This document shows, piece by piece, positions 8,324 to 17,187 of a stretch of DNA of 60,983 bases. The stretch's first letter is position 1. Each line of letters begins with the position of its first letter. Source of the DNA: Bacillus sp. RO1 (GTDB lineage Bacteria > Bacillota > Bacilli > Bacillales > Bacillaceae_I). The notes below the pieces were generated by a model. It had not been told where the DNA came from. It was given only the letters and a program-made list of their open reading frames with translations, and searched no databases. A program made the translations under genes and the position numbers. Location of the stretch: the NCBI RefSeq assembly GCF_012524115.1, contig NZ_JAAZWB010000033.1, forward strand, positions 1-60,983, given 5' to 3'.

Positions 8324-8605
8324 ATGCAACAGCAGCAACCACAGCAAAATACTACTCAGCAGTCTGGCTATTACCCACAGCCGCCAAACGTGGTCACGAC
8401 AAAAGATTCTTTATACTTTGCTGATATGCTTTCATGGAATTTACTTGCGATGAAGAAAGCGCACTTTTTTGCAAGCCAATGCCAGGACCAGGAAGTCGTC
8501 AGAGCGATTGAAAAAGCAGGACAGATGCACCAAAGACATTACCAAAAGATATTGACGCACTTACAAAGCCAAACTCAAATGCAGCAACAGCAGCCATTAC
8601 AATAG
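8324..8605 (+). CDS. Spore coat protein, CotF-like (short)
   Basis: 93 aa with Gln-rich ends (MQQQQPQQNTTQQ and QMQQQQPLQ) around a helical core DSLYFADMLSWNLLAMKKAHFF typical of the CotF/YusN ferritin-like coat family. The ATG at 8324 was chosen because AGGAGGT lies 7 nt upstream; an earlier in-frame start would overlap that site. It is followed 17 bp later by a second coat gene with its own AAAGGAGG, making a two-gene operon. Expected in the mother cell during sporulation, judging from the family; no sigma-K promoter was identified. Confidence 0.82.
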   Translation: MQQQQPQQNTTQQSGYYPQPPNVVTTKDSLYFADMLSWNLLAMKKAHFFASQCQDQEVVRAIEKAGQMHQRHYQKILTHLQSQTQMQQQQPLQ

Positions 8606-8622
8606 AAAGGAGGACAACCTAC

Positions 8623-8961
8623 ATGAATCAACAAAAAATCCAGAATCCTGAAACACAAGTTGCCAAGACACCTCAAATGAATGAGCGCGATTTCATAAAC
8701 GATATGCTGGCTACGGAAAAATATATGACCGATTCTTATTGCACTGCATTAAATGAAGCAAGCAACCAACAAATCTACACAGACCTGCTTGCAATTTTTA
8801 ATGAAACTCAAAATTGTCAGCGTGAACTTTATAATGTCATGTTTCAAAAAGGGTGGTACGGACTAGAGCCGGCTGATCAGACAAAACTTCAACAAGAATA
8901 CCAGCAGTTCCAAGGGTACTCCAACCAGTTTCCATATGGAAATAATGGAATGATGCAGTAA
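8623..8961 (+). CDS. Spore coat protein, CotF/YusN-like
   Basis: 112 aa. The core NERDFINDMLATEKYMTDSY and the later NETQNCQRELYNVMFQKGWY segments fit the CotF family, which forms a long helical hairpin found on the spore coat. The Gln/Asn-rich tail ends NNGMMQ. The start follows GAAAGGAGG with good spacing. Second gene of a pair with the shorter coat protein; its position beside the proline dehydrogenase gene matches yusN in B. subtilis. Confidence 0.88.
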   Translation: MNQQKIQNPETQVAKTPQMNERDFINDMLATEKYMTDSYCTALNEASNQQIYTDLLAIFNETQNCQRELYNVMFQKGWYGLEPADQTKLQQEYQQFQGYSNQFPYGNNGMMQ

Positions 8962-8972
8962 GTGATAAAAGC

Positions 8973-9014
8973 GACGGAGGAAGCCAATCAATGAGGCTTC
9001 TTCTGTCTTTTTTT
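8973..9014 (+). terminator. Terminator after the coat gene pair
   Basis: GACGGAGGAAGCC pairs over 13 positions (two G-U) with GGCTTCTTCTGTC, followed by TTTTTTTG. Confidence 0.9.
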
Positions 9015-9164
9015 GTTTCTATATAAGGTCTTATTAAAAATGGTATCTTCCCCTCTACCCTTCAGCATATTTTCCAAAACCCGCAACTTTTAAAAAAATG
9101 AAAATTATTCCATTTATTGTGGTAAAATTAAACAAAATGTTTATTTTTCTAGGGGGGGAATTTT

Positions 9165-9809
9165 GTGAAACGTATTGTCACTTTATTTTTGGTAGGAGCA
9201 TTGCTCAGTGGTTGCTCTAATACGGATGACCATCAAGAAACAGTTATAAAGTTGGAAAACGAAATAGAGGAAGTTTATGCGCAGCTTGAGGAGAAAGAAA
9301 TGGAATTAGAAACCGTTTCACAAACGCCTGCAGAAGAGGAATCAGGAGAGTTTATCACGATTCCAAAAGATCAAGCTCCTCGTTTGTGGACTGATGTGGA
9401 TGCACAACTTTGGGATTACTTGATAGATGATTCGCTGGCGGAAGAGAATGGCTGGAAAAAAGGGGTAACAAATTGGCGTGAGTGGGATGGAGAGTATAAT
9501 CAGGCTCTTGGGATTGCCAATCAGAGTTGGAAAAATCCAGGATTGTTAATGAATGCATGGATGTTGGATGTAGAGACCAGCTATGGACTTGGTATGGATG
9601 TGTGGGAAATTACCACCAGGATTACTTTATCGGATGAGGATAAAGCGGAAGGTTATATCATGAGTTATGGAATGCGAGATGATTCTGTTGCCGGCAGCGA
9701 TATAAAGCTCACAATGTTGAAGGAAAATGACTTTTGGTATGTGGAGAAGGCGGAAGTAAGGTATAGGTGTTCACGTGGTGTTAGTGAGGATAAAGATCTC
9801 TGTTTATAA
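9165..9809 (+). CDS. Lipoprotein of unknown function
   Basis: 214 aa with a GTG start preceded by AGGGGGGGAATTTT. The N terminus KRIVTLFLVGALLSGC is a clear lipoprotein signal with the lipobox LSGC (Cys about residue 17). Residues 22-50 (TVIKLENEIEEVYAQLEEKE) are heptad-like and probably coiled coil. The rest is an acidic globular domain rich in Trp (about ten Trp), ending with two cysteines. I do not recognise the family. It probably sits on the outer face of the membrane. It stands alone, with no close partner gene. Confidence 0.85.
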   Translation: MKRIVTLFLVGALLSGCSNTDDHQETVIKLENEIEEVYAQLEEKEMELETVSQTPAEEESGEFITIPKDQAPRLWTDVDAQLWDYLIDDSLAEENGWKKGVTNWREWDGEYNQALGIANQSWKNPGLLMNAWMLDVETSYGLGMDVWEITTRITLSDEDKAEGYIMSYGMRDDSVAGSDIKLTMLKENDFWYVEKAEVRYRCSRGVSEDKDLCL

Positions 9810-9868
9810 TCATTATTTTCCTCGTGTTAATTGCCTAAATTGAATCAAGGCCATCATATCAGGGGAGA

Positions 9869-10220
9869 AGACCTCTCTGCTTCTTTTTTCTCGTCACTCA
9901 GGTCTTCATCACAACGTTGAGGACCTCTCTTCCTCTTTTTCTTCGTCACTGAGGTCTTTATCACAACGTTGAGGACCTTTCTACTTCTTTTTTCTCGTCA
10001 CTCAGGTCGTTGAGGACCTCTCTCCTTCTTTTTCTTCATCACTCAAGTCTTCATCACCACGTTGAGGACTTCTCTCCTTCTTTTTCTTCGTCACTCAAGT
10101 CTTCATCACCACGTTGAGGACCTCTCTCCTTCTTTTTCTTCGTCACTCAGGTCTTCATCACAACGTTGAGGACCTCTCTCCCTCTTTTTCTTCGTCACTC
10201 AGGTCTTATCACCATGATCA
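9869..10220 (-). repeat. Seven-unit 52-bp tandem repeat
   Basis: Seven head-to-tail units, each 52 bp except the third, which has lost 11 bp. Each begins GGACCTCTCTCCTTC, contains GTCACTCAGGTCTTCATCAC and ends AACGTTGA. The plus strand is pyrimidine-rich. Within each unit AGGACCT and AGGTC are inverted, so each could form a small hairpin. The unit length is not a multiple of three and the frames contain stops, so it is non-coding. There are no unique spacers, so it is not a CRISPR. It fills the 480-bp gap between the lipoprotein gene and the yusU-like gene. Confidence 0.9.
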
Positions 10221-10253
10221 AGAAATACCCAAAAATTTCCTAAACAAGTAAAA

Positions 10254-10287
10254 GAGCCTTGATTTGCACATTAGCAATCCAAGGCTC
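10254..10287 (-). terminator. Terminator of the siderophore operon
   Basis: GAGCCTTG...CAAGGCTC stem, extended by a GC pair above an internal loop, directly past the yusU-like stop. The minus-strand tail is CTTTTAC. Confidence 0.7.
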
Positions 10288-10291
10288 TCCT

Positions 10292-10543
10292 TTATTTCCC
10301 GCTTTTTGCGCGGTGGGCGTCATTTAATTCTTTGATTTCCCTAATCAGTGCCATCATATCTTGCTTTGCGTCTGGATATTGCTCATTCCAATGCTTCACA
10401 AGTGGTGGCATTGATTTTGCGATATATGTATAGAGCACCCATGCTTTCACATTTTCCTTGTGCTCTTCTGTCACTTCTCCTAAAAGTAGTTCCGTGTACT
10501 TTTCTAATAAACCGTCCAGTTGCTGGTCGAGTTTTTCGTTCAT
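10292..10543 (-). CDS. yusU: YusU-like DUF2573 protein
   Basis: 83-aa acidic helical protein beginning MNEKLDQQLDGLLEKYTELL. The composition and place next to yusV fit B. subtilis YusU (DUF2573), whose function is unknown. ATG at 10543 was chosen because GGGGAGG lies 8 nt upstream; a TTG two codons earlier is too close to that site. It is probably the last gene of the iron-uptake operon, 46 bp after the Fe-S protein gene. Confidence 0.75.
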   Translation of the reverse strand: MNEKLDQQLDGLLEKYTELLLGEVTEEHKENVKAWVLYTYIAKSMPPLVKHWNEQYPDAKQDMMALIREIKELNDAHRAKSGK

Positions 10544-10589
10544 CTGCAAAACCTCCCCTCAAGCTTTTGTTCCATTATAGTGAAGTCAA

Positions 10590-11345
10590 TCAGACATTAC
10601 AATTCAATGGACAGGTCGAGCATCGGGCTCCTTCGCTGTTGGTTTTATAATAGTAGCAACAGGTAGTTCGCATTCTCATCTCTGCTTGGTGCAGTTCTAC
10701 GAAGGTTTTCGGTTTATAGAACAATGCTGCAGGGTTTCTTTTCATTCCAAATAAAGCAGGGTCTGCCTCCAATAAACTTTTAAAATCTTCTTCTTGGTAT
10801 GGCGCATCCAACTGCTGCTGATTAGGGAGAATGGACTCGTACATCCAGTAGATATATAGCACAACATTTTCCCATAAAGTTTGGCGGGATACTTTTGCCT
10901 CTTTGGACATTCGTTGAATCAGCGGGGCAAACACTCCGTTGAAAAGTTCATTAAAATGCTGAACTCTCCATTCCTCACGCGTTTCAAATCCCGTGACCTC
11001 CATTGCTTGCACCTCTGTATAACGAAGCTTCGGCAGCCACACATCATTTTCCACATAAGAATCAATCCAAATGTTGGCTGGATCTAATTTCAGTGTTTTG
11101 TTAAATGCCGTCATGGAAAGCAAACAGTTTACCGCAAGGAATCCCAACCTTTTCATGAGAAGCGATGCCGCAACGTCCATTTCGTCTGTACCCAATGCAG
11201 CCTTGACCTTCGTCAAATACTCTTCCGTTCCGTCATAAATAAGTGAATGAAGCGAGATAGTATCCTCGACTTCTGCCTCCCCTGCTACAAAACGGCAGCT
11301 TTCTTCCAGAAAACGAAATTCCTGTTTTGTCAGCGTGCCCATCAT
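10590..11345 (-). CDS. FhuF-like [2Fe-2S] protein (IucA/IucC C-terminal-like)
   Basis: 251 aa. The C terminus carries CC-x11-C-x2-C ([17 protein letters not shown]), a cysteine pattern of the FhuF-type siderophore-iron reductases that hold a [2Fe-2S] cluster; the classic spacing between the second and third Cys is 10, here 11. The body looks like the IucA/IucC C-terminal/FhuF fold. The ATG at 11345 overlaps the yusV stop (ATGA), with GGAGGG 9 nt upstream, so the two are translationally coupled. The likely role is reduction and release of iron from imported ferric hydroxamate in the cytoplasm. This is inferred from the cysteine motif and operon. Confidence 0.82.
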   Translation of the reverse strand: MMGTLTKQEFRFLEESCRFVAGEAEVEDTISLHSLIYDGTEEYLTKVKAALGTDEMDVAASLLMKRLGFLAVNCLLSMTAFNKTLKLDPANIWIDSYVENDVWLPKLRYTEVQAMEVTGFETREEWRVQHFNELFNGVFAPLIQRMSKEAKVSRQTLWENVVLYIYWMYESILPNQQQLDAPYQEEDFKSLLEADPALFGMKRNPAALFYKPKTFVELHQAEMRMRTTCCYYYKTNSEGARCSTCPLNCNV

Positions 11346-12160
11346 GCTCTTAGTCCCTCCAAATTCGGAACCAAGCATCGGCCGCGACCATGCGGTATGC
11401 ATAATGGTGTCCCAAATAGTGGATCCGTTGTTACTTGGCAATTCATATCAAAAACACTTTTGACAAGATCACAGTTGATTACTTCTTCTGGTTTGCCTTG
11501 TGCATATATTTGCTTATCGCGGATGGCAACAAGGTGATGCGCATAACGGCAGGCAAGGTTAAGATCATGTAGTACCATGATGATAGTACGGTTTTCTTTT
11601 TCGTTCAATTCAAAAAGAAGGTCGAGAATTTCAATTTGATGTGTTAGATCCAAGTATGTTGTCGGTTCATCCAACAAGATGACATCTGTCTCTTGCGCAA
11701 GCGTCATCGCAATCCATGCACGCTGACGCTGTCCACCTGATAGGGAGTCGACCGTTCTTTCTGCAAATTCCTCCATGCCTGTTGCACGAAGGGAATCCCA
11801 AACTACTTTCTCATCATGTTCTGACCATTGCTTTAACCATGACTGATAAGGGTAACGGCCTTGCTTTACTAACTGAAGCACCGATAACCCCTCTGGTGCA
11901 GTCGGTCCTTGTGGAAGGATGGCAAGTTGCTTGGCGATGTCTTTTGTGGATTGGCCGGATATAGCCTTTCCTTCCAGGAGCACATTTCCTTGTCTTGGCT
12001 TTAACAAACGAGCTAGCGAACGAAGCAAGGTGGATTTCCCACAGCCATTTCCACCGATAAAGACCGTAATTTCCCCTTTAGGGATTTGCAGATCTAATTC
12101 CTCTATAATGATGGATTCACCGTAGGATAATGTTAGTGATTCGGTTTCTAAAGCATTCAT
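11342..12160 (-). CDS. yusV: Iron-siderophore ABC transporter ATPase (YusV type)
   Basis: 272-aa FecE/FepC-type ATPase. Walker A is [11 protein letters not shown] (about residues 36-46), the signature [17 protein letters not shown], Walker [13 protein letters not shown] and the switch histidine VLHDLN. It would energise the two FecCD permeases directly upstream (17-bp gap). In B. subtilis YusV serves several siderophore importers, including YfiYZ-YfhA. It lies in a Fur-controlled operon. Confidence 0.93.
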   Translation of the reverse strand: MNALETESLTLSYGESIIIEELDLQIPKGEITVFIGGNGCGKSTLLRSLARLLKPRQGNVLLEGKAISGQSTKDIAKQLAILPQGPTAPEGLSVLQLVKQGRYPYQSWLKQWSEHDEKVVWDSLRATGMEEFAERTVDSLSGGQRQRAWIAMTLAQETDVILLDEPTTYLDLTHQIEILDLLFELNEKENRTIIMVLHDLNLACRYAHHLVAIRDKQIYAQGKPEEVINCDLVKSVFDMNCQVTTDPLFGTPLCIPHGRGRCLVPNLEGLRA

Positions 12161-12177
12161 GTTACTTCCACCTCTCG

Positions 12178-13233
12178 TTAAGAATTTCTCGTTTTATAAA
12201 GTAGATAAATAAAATATGGTGCTCCTATTGAAGCGGTAAATACGCCGGCAGGAATTTCAAGTGGCGAAAACAAAGTTCTGCCAATTAAGTCAGCCAGCAT
12301 GACTAGAAAGGCTCCGATAAATGAGGATGTGGGAATCAGCACTCCAAATGAGGAGCCAACAAGCCTGCGAGCGATATGAGGAGCCATCAGACCAACAAAA
12401 CCAATTCCTCCTGCAAATGCAACCGCTCCTCCTGTCAATGCCGTACTCAGGAAAAGCAAGCCCATTCGGTGTTTATTGACCGCACCGCCTACTCCTGTTG
12501 CCACTTCATCTCCAAGTTCTTGTATATTCAATTGACGTACTACCATAAAGCTGACTAGAACAAGTAAAACAGTCCAAGGTAATAAAATTTTGACATGACT
12601 CCAGTTGGAGCCGTATACAGTACCAGTGATCCATATGTTTGCTTGGCTTGCGCGATAAATTGGTCCAAGTATCATAAATAATGTGGTTAAAGCCTGCATC
12701 AATGTGGAAATTCCTATACCAATCAAAACAAGTCTGATTGGCGATAGTCCGTTTTTCCAGGCAAGCGAGTATACAATAATCGCAATTGTCGTAGCACCTA
12801 CAAATGCGCTAAGTGGAAGCCACTGAATGCTAACAGTCAACGAGTTGTTGCTGTCGCTGAAAAGAGCGAGAAACAGGACAACCGCTGTTGAAGCCCCTCC
12901 AGTCAATCCTATAATATCAGGTGATGCGAGAGGGTTCCGAATTATGCCCTGTAAAATGGCTCCGGCAACCGCCAGTGAAATTCCGACAAGTAATGCAATG
13001 ATGATCCTCGGTAGACGGAAGGATTGGACCACGAGCGTTTCCATGGAGTCTCCTTGTCCGAAGAATACTTTTATCACATTCCATGGAGAAATTTTCATAT
13101 CCCCCATACCTGTACTAAAAATAAACAAAGTGATGACTGCGAGCGCTAACCCCAATATTGTAAGTATCGCTTTTTTATCCATAAAGAAGGATAAGCGACC
13201 CTTGCTGAGTCGAAACGTTTTATAGTTCTTCAT
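12178..13233 (-). CDS. yfhA: FecCD-type iron-siderophore permease (YfhA type)
   Basis: 351 aa with about nine to ten hydrophobic segments. Family blocks present include [36 protein letters not shown] and [19 protein letters not shown]. One half of a heterodimeric channel with the preceding permease, with which its start overlaps by 4 bp (ATGA). A basic N-terminal extension of about 17 residues precedes the first helix. Probable substrates are schizokinen/arthrobactin-like ferric hydroxamates, by analogy with YfiYZ-YfhA. Confidence 0.92.
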   Translation of the reverse strand: MKNYKTFRLSKGRLSFFMDKKAILTILGLALAVITLFIFSTGMGDMKISPWNVIKVFFGQGDSMETLVVQSFRLPRIIIALLVGISLAVAGAILQGIIRNPLASPDIIGLTGGASTAVVLFLALFSDSNNSLTVSIQWLPLSAFVGATTIAIIVYSLAWKNGLSPIRLVLIGIGISTLMQALTTLFMILGPIYRASQANIWITGTVYGSNWSHVKILLPWTVLLVLVSFMVVRQLNIQELGDEVATGVGGAVNKHRMGLLFLSTALTGGAVAFAGGIGFVGLMAPHIARRLVGSSFGVLIPTSSFIGAFLVMLADLIGRTLFSPLEIPAGVFTASIGAPYFIYLLYKTRNS

Positions 13234-14234
13234 TTTCCGTGGAACCCCCTTCTTGCGATATAAATAAAGAATGGAGTTCCAATTACCGCCGTCATGACAC
13301 CAACAGGAACTTCTTGCGGCATAATCACGTAACGAGCTCCTATATCTGCCACAAGCAGGAGAATCCCGCCTAGTATCCCACAGTAAGGAGCCAGCCAGCG
13401 GTGGTCGGTGCCGACTAGATATCTCGCAACATGTGGGATAACGATTCCGATGAATACTATGGGTCCCGCAATAGCGACAGAACCGCCTGCCAGTAATATT
13501 ATTATGACTGCTGCCGTTATTTTAAGGAGACCTATTTTTACTCCTAAGCTTGTTGCCACGTCATCCCCCATCGCAAGCAAGTTGATCTTTTTTCCGATGA
13601 AAAAAGACGCAAACCATGCAACTGCAATATAAGGAAGAACTGCAAACACCATATCCAGACTTCTGCCCTGAACAGAACCTGCCAACCAAAAAAGCACTTG
13701 ATCAAGAGCCGTCTCGTTCACAACGAGCAACCCTTGTGTGAGAGAGGAAAACATAGCAGCAAAAGCTGCACCGGCAAGTGTCAGCTTCATCGGTGTCAGC
13801 CCCTCACGCCCAAGTGATCCGATAAAATAAACCGCAAACGCAGCAACGGCTGCACCGGAAAAAGCTAACCATGTATAAGTTTGTAAGGAGGTGACAGAAA
13901 AAAAGGAAACCGCGACTACCACAAAAAAGCTAGCTCCAGCGTTAATTCCGAAAATTCCTGGGGAAGCCAACGGATTTTTGGTCAACGCCTGCATCCATAG
14001 TCCTGCAATCGCTAAGCTTCCCCCCACTACCGCAGCAATAATCGCCCTTGGGAGACGGACAGATTGAACAATGATATGTTCATTTGATCCGTCAAAATTG
14101 CGAAACGCCTCAACGGCAAGCGTAAAACTAGTATCTGTATATCCATATATAATGCTTGCCACAAAGCTCATTGATAATAAAAGAAACCCAATTATCAATC
14201 CAAATACTTTGTGACTATTTTTACGAAGTAACAT
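13230..14234 (-). CDS. yfiZ: FecCD-type iron-siderophore permease (YfiZ type)
   Basis: 334 aa, polytopic, with RLPRAIIAAVVGGSLAIAG, NPLASPGIFGINAGAS and VFIGIVIPHVARYLVG. First gene of the minus-strand arm of a divergent iron-uptake locus. The ATG at 14234 was preferred over an upstream in-frame TTG because GAAGG lies 7 nt before it. A promoter with TTGACA and a 17-bp spacer lies 40-70 bp upstream, flanked by Fur boxes, so it should be induced by iron limitation. Confidence 0.92.
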   Translation of the reverse strand: MLLRKNSHKVFGLIIGFLLLSMSFVASIIYGYTDTSFTLAVEAFRNFDGSNEHIIVQSVRLPRAIIAAVVGGSLAIAGLWMQALTKNPLASPGIFGINAGASFFVVVAVSFFSVTSLQTYTWLAFSGAAVAAFAVYFIGSLGREGLTPMKLTLAGAAFAAMFSSLTQGLLVVNETALDQVLFWLAGSVQGRSLDMVFAVLPYIAVAWFASFFIGKKINLLAMGDDVATSLGVKIGLLKITAAVIIILLAGGSVAIAGPIVFIGIVIPHVARYLVGTDHRWLAPYCGILGGILLLVADIGARYVIMPQEVPVGVMTAVIGTPFFIYIARRGFHGK

Positions 14235-14275
14235 AATGTGTACCTTCAATCTTCATAGCTTTTTATCTATCTATA

Positions 14276-14304
14276 AGTTTAGGAGAATTAGAAGGAAGTG
14301 TCAA
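14276..14304 (-). promoter_or_regulatory. Promoter of yfiZ-yfhA-yusV operon
   Basis: Minus strand: TTGACA (14299-14304), 17-bp spacer, TAAACT (14276-14281). The nearest Fur box starts 7 bp upstream of the -35. Confidence 0.75.
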
Positions 14305-14310
14305 TGACTT

Positions 14311-14389
14311 TGAAAATCATTCTCATTAAATTATTGACAATCATTCTCATCAGGAGTACTATTTAACTTGTGAATGAAAATCATTATCA
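14311..14389. promoter_or_regulatory. Three Fur boxes in the divergent iron-uptake promoter
   Basis: Three 15-bp sites fit the 7-1-7 Fur pattern TGATAATnATTATCA: TGAAAATCATTCTCA (14311-14325), TGACAATCATTCTCA (14335-14349) and TGAAAATCATTATCA (14375-14389). The second overlaps the rightward -35 and the third lies just past the rightward start point. Confidence 0.9.
14334..14362 (+). promoter_or_regulatory. Promoter of the siderophore-binding lipoprotein gene
   Basis: TTGACA (14334-14339), 17-bp spacer, TACTAT (14357-14362), overlapped by a Fur box at the -35. Confidence 0.8.
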
Positions 14390-14411
14390 TTAAATACGGG
14401 GGCTACATATT

Positions 14412-15395
14412 ATGTTAAAAAACAAAAAGCTTTTTACATTATTTTTACTTACTTTAGTAACTTCTCTTGTTTTAGCGGCTTGCTCAGGCAACAACGGCAA
14501 TAATGCTGGCGAAGAAGAAGCTTCTGGTGATACTCCAACGGAAGATACTTCTTATGAAGTAGAGCATGCAATGGGTACAGAAACAATTGAAGGCACTCCA
14601 GAAAGAGTAGTAATTCTTACAAACGAAGGTACAGAAGCATTGCTTGCAATGGGAGTAAAGCCTGTTGGAGCTGTTCAATCTTGGTTGGGCGACACTTGGT
14701 ATGATCATATCAAATCAGATATGGAAGGCGTAGAAGTAGTTGGTACGGAAAGCGCGGTAAACTTAGAAGCGATTGCAGCACTTAAGCCGGACTTAATCAT
14801 CGGTAACAAGCTTCGTCAAGAAGACGTGTATGAGCAACTTGATGCTATTGCACCAACTGTTTTTGCTGAGACATTAAAGGGTGACTGGAAAGAAAACTTC
14901 CAACTTTACGCAAAAGCATTGAATAAAGAAGAAGAAGGCAAAAAAGTAATGGACGACTTTGACGCACGTGTTGCAGAGATGAGCGAGCAACTTGGTGATA
15001 AGAAAGACCAAGAAGTATCTATCGTTCGTTTTACAGCTGGTGATGTTCGTATCTATCATAAAGATTCCTTCTCTGGAATTATTTTAGATCAGCTTGGATT
15101 TGCACGTCCGGAATCTCAAAATGTTGATGACTTTGCTGAAATGAATGCTACAAAAGAAAGAATTCCAGCAATGGACGGAGATGTTCTCTTCCATTTCTCT
15201 TTTGAAACTGGTGACGGTGAAGCAACAAAAATTAAAGATGAATGGCTAGAAGATCCATTGTTTAATAACCTTGAGGTTGCAAAGGCAGGAAATGTCCATG
15301 AAGTAAGTGATGCAGTATGGAACACTGCTGGTGGAGTGCTTGCAGCAAACCTTATGTTGGATGATATTGAGAAAGTATTTTTAGGGGAAGAGTAA
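14412..15395 (+). CDS. yfiY: Ferric-siderophore binding lipoprotein (YfiY type)
   Basis: 327-aa substrate-binding protein of the helical-backbone (FecB/FhuD) class. The lipobox is LVLAAC (Cys about residue 24), followed by an acidic Gly/Asn/Glu linker. TPERVVILTNEGTEALLAMG and ALKPDLIIGN are family blocks. It would be anchored on the outer membrane face and hand ferric siderophore to YfiZ-YfhA. It is divergent from the permease operon and shares the Fur-box cluster. Substrate specificity (schizokinen/arthrobactin type) is inferred from YfiY resemblance and partner order only. Confidence 0.92.
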   Translation: MLKNKKLFTLFLLTLVTSLVLAACSGNNGNNAGEEEASGDTPTEDTSYEVEHAMGTETIEGTPERVVILTNEGTEALLAMGVKPVGAVQSWLGDTWYDHIKSDMEGVEVVGTESAVNLEAIAALKPDLIIGNKLRQEDVYEQLDAIAPTVFAETLKGDWKENFQLYAKALNKEEEGKKVMDDFDARVAEMSEQLGDKKDQEVSIVRFTAGDVRIYHKDSFSGIILDQLGFARPESQNVDDFAEMNATKERIPAMDGDVLFHFSFETGDGEATKIKDEWLEDPLFNNLEVAKAGNVHEVSDAVWNTAGGVLAANLMLDDIEKVFLGEE

Positions 15396-15404
15396 TATTG
15401 AGGG

Positions 15405-15440
15405 AGCTGGCGCGAGTGATGCGCCGGCTTTTTTGTTTTT
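15405..15440 (+). terminator. Terminator of yfiY
   Basis: AGCTGGCGC and GCGCCGGCT form a 9-bp stem followed by TTTTTTGTTTTTTAA. The following 330 bp up to the terminator at 15774 contain no gene that I can support; a 15-bp direct repeat, AAATACGGTCCAAAC, occurs at 15621 and 15642. Confidence 0.92.
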
Positions 15441-15773
15441 TAATAGTTATGGAGTCAGTGCAAAGTTAAAATAACGGGACTGTGGGCAATTTACTTACAC
15501 TTCTATCCCTTCAGAATCAAAACACCCTATGGATTACTTTTAAGGTGTACCCAATGCTTCCTTCTGAAGAAATACTGGCTAAAAAGACTGGTTTACTGTC
15601 CAAACTTGGCGGAAAATAAAAAATACGGTCCAAACTGTACCAAATACGGTCCAAACGACATCAGATACAAGCCGTTCGACACTAACTGACAAAATGTCCT
15701 CAAGAGTAGGAGGAGAACCTGTAGCCTCTCATGACCTACATTACTTCCAACCCATATTAATTATGGAATTACA

Positions 15774-15802
15774 AACAAAAAAAGCACACTGATAAGTGCG
15801 CT
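15774..15802 (-). terminator. Terminator of the yueD-like operon
   Basis: Minus strand: AGCGCACT and AGTGTGCT form an 8-bp stem (with G-U), followed by TTTTTTTG, 3 bp past the stop of the SDR gene. Confidence 0.85.
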
Positions 15803-15804
15803 CC

Positions 15805-16563
15805 TCAAAGGAATTCTTTAATATCATAAACTCTCCCGTTTTCTTCCTTGCCAGATAAAATAAGATCAATCATTCTATCTGCCACAAACGCCGGACTTCT
15901 TAATTGTCCCTCTTCATAATAGCTTTTGAAATTTTCCACATTACTGAAATCCTCTTTATCAGAGCTGCGGATGACTCCTTGCATATCTGTATCCATCACT
16001 CCTGGTGAAAAAGAGAGGATGTTTGTCGGATGTGCAGCTTGGCTTTGTTCCAGCCCTACTGATTTCGTGAACATATCTAGCCCAGCCTTTGTCGTGCAAT
16101 AGGTATTCCAGCCATGAATCGGTCGGTTGGCAGCTCCAGAACTAATATTGACAATCACCTTTTTGCAGTCCCAATCTTCTGTTAGCCGGATGAACTCGTT
16201 GGTCATCAGCATCGGCGTTAGAAGGTTAAGGTGAACAGCCTTGATCATAGTGGCTTCGTCTGCTTTCCCAGCCGGCTTAATTGGATCAACCATTCCGGCA
16301 TTGTTTATCAGATAAATCCCCTCAGTCTGCCCATCCTTCTCAATTTTAGATAAAAGATATTGTACAATCCCGGTCACTCGTTCATGCTTGCTTAAATCCT
16401 CTTGTAGAAAAGTAAATTCTGCTCCACTCTCTTTTGCTGCATGTTCCAGCTCCACATTTTCACTTCTGGCAATACAAATGACATGATGGTTTTCTTTTAG
16501 CAATAATTTCACGGTAGCTTCTCCAAGCCCTTTAGAAGAGCCTGTAACGATAAAATAGTTCAT
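15805..16563 (-). CDS. yueD: (S)-benzoin-forming benzil reductase-like SDR
   Basis: 252-aa classical short-chain dehydrogenase. The cofactor motif TGSSKGLG is at residues 7-14, NNAG follows near residue 90, then a Ser-containing VNISSGA block and YCTTKAG with catalytic Tyr and Lys. The whole sequence resembles B. subtilis YueD, an NADPH-dependent reductase of benzil. The natural substrate is unknown. It follows the site-2 protease-like gene by 15 bp and probably shares its transcript. Confidence 0.85.
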   Translation of the reverse strand: MNYFIVTGSSKGLGEATVKLLLKENHHVICIARSENVELEHAAKESGAEFTFLQEDLSKHERVTGIVQYLLSKIEKDGQTEGIYLINNAGMVDPIKPAGKADEATMIKAVHLNLLTPMLMTNEFIRLTEDWDCKKVIVNISSGAANRPIHGWNTYCTTKAGLDMFTKSVGLEQSQAAHPTNILSFSPGVMDTDMQGVIRSSDKEDFSNVENFKSYYEEGQLRSPAFVADRMIDLILSGKEENGRVYDIKEFL

Positions 16564-16578
16564 TAATACACTCCCAAT

Positions 16579-17034
16579 CTATCTATTTTTTACTAGTTTG
16601 ATGAGCGAAGACGCAATATGCCAGCCGTCCGAACATTTTTCTCCTAGTTTAAAAGGTATAAGATTGACGATACCGATCCAGAGGCTGAAATAGACGAATA
16701 AGGCAGAAAAGGAAAACTGGAATGGCGTCCAAAACGGTAATACGAAAAGAACGGATAGTAAATTAAAAAGAGGTCCACCAAATGAAATCCAGGCAATTTC
16801 TTTATGGGATAACTCCCTTGTCGGGTCATTACTAGAGTATCCACCCAAAAACGGAATAATGTTTACCCTTACCTGGGTACCCTTTAAATTAAAATCTACA
16901 ATCTTGGGACCTATGCCAATCCCAATCTCCGTTTTTTTCACTTTATGAAGTTTTGCCATACTAACATGACCTGCCTCATGGATTAGGTGGACAAGCGGTA
17001 CGACCAAATAAAAAAACATCAATGTATCAAACAT
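16579..17034 (-). CDS. Site-2 protease (M50) family membrane protein, short
   Basis: 151 aa. The zinc motif HEAGH is at residues 19-23 inside the first hydrophobic helix, and the second motif region NLIPF...SDGWH near residue 130 supplies the expected Asp. About four hydrophobic segments; FLGGYSS and SFGGPLFNLLS blocks lie between. No PDZ domain, and only about half the length of SpoIVFB, so it is a minimal M50 relative. It is probably an intramembrane protease, but no substrate is suggested by the neighbours. The ribosome site is weak (GGTTGCTTTGGT). Confidence 0.8.
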   Translation of the reverse strand: MFDTLMFFYLVVPLVHLIHEAGHVSMAKLHKVKKTEIGIGIGPKIVDFNLKGTQVRVNIIPFLGGYSSNDPTRELSHKEIAWISFGGPLFNLLSVLFVLPFWTPFQFSFSALFVYFSLWIGIVNLIPFKLGEKCSDGWHIASSLIKLVKNR

Positions 17035-17113
17035 ACCAAAGCAACCTTCATTTTACGTCGTTGGTTTTATTATACAATAGCAATCAACTGCATTGGTGGA
17101 ATTTGGTGTAGAA

Positions 17114-17157
17114 AAAAACTCCTGTCGGGGTCAGACCCCGACAGGAGTTTTTATTTT
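17114..17157. terminator. Bidirectional terminator with GGGGTCAGACCCC core
   Basis: A 17-bp perfect stem (ACTCCTGTCGGGG with A-run, and its complement) around TCAGA, with runs of A and T on the two sides. It closes the TSUP gene on the minus strand. Confidence 0.9.
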
Positions 17158-17187
17158 CGTCTCGAATAGATTAAAGTTACTTATTTA

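Noticed and set aside
9869-10220. Possible CRISPR array
   Set aside because: The 52-bp units run head to tail with no unique spacers, and no cas genes lie nearby.
13211-13222. CGAAACGTTTTA resembling the LacI-type operator
   Set aside because: It is inside the coding sequence of an iron permease, has a mismatch in the core, and the gene has no link to sugar use.
15621-15656. 15-bp direct repeat AAATACGGTCCAAAC
   Set aside because: Only two copies, with no inverted structure or nearby gene start; no role can be supported.
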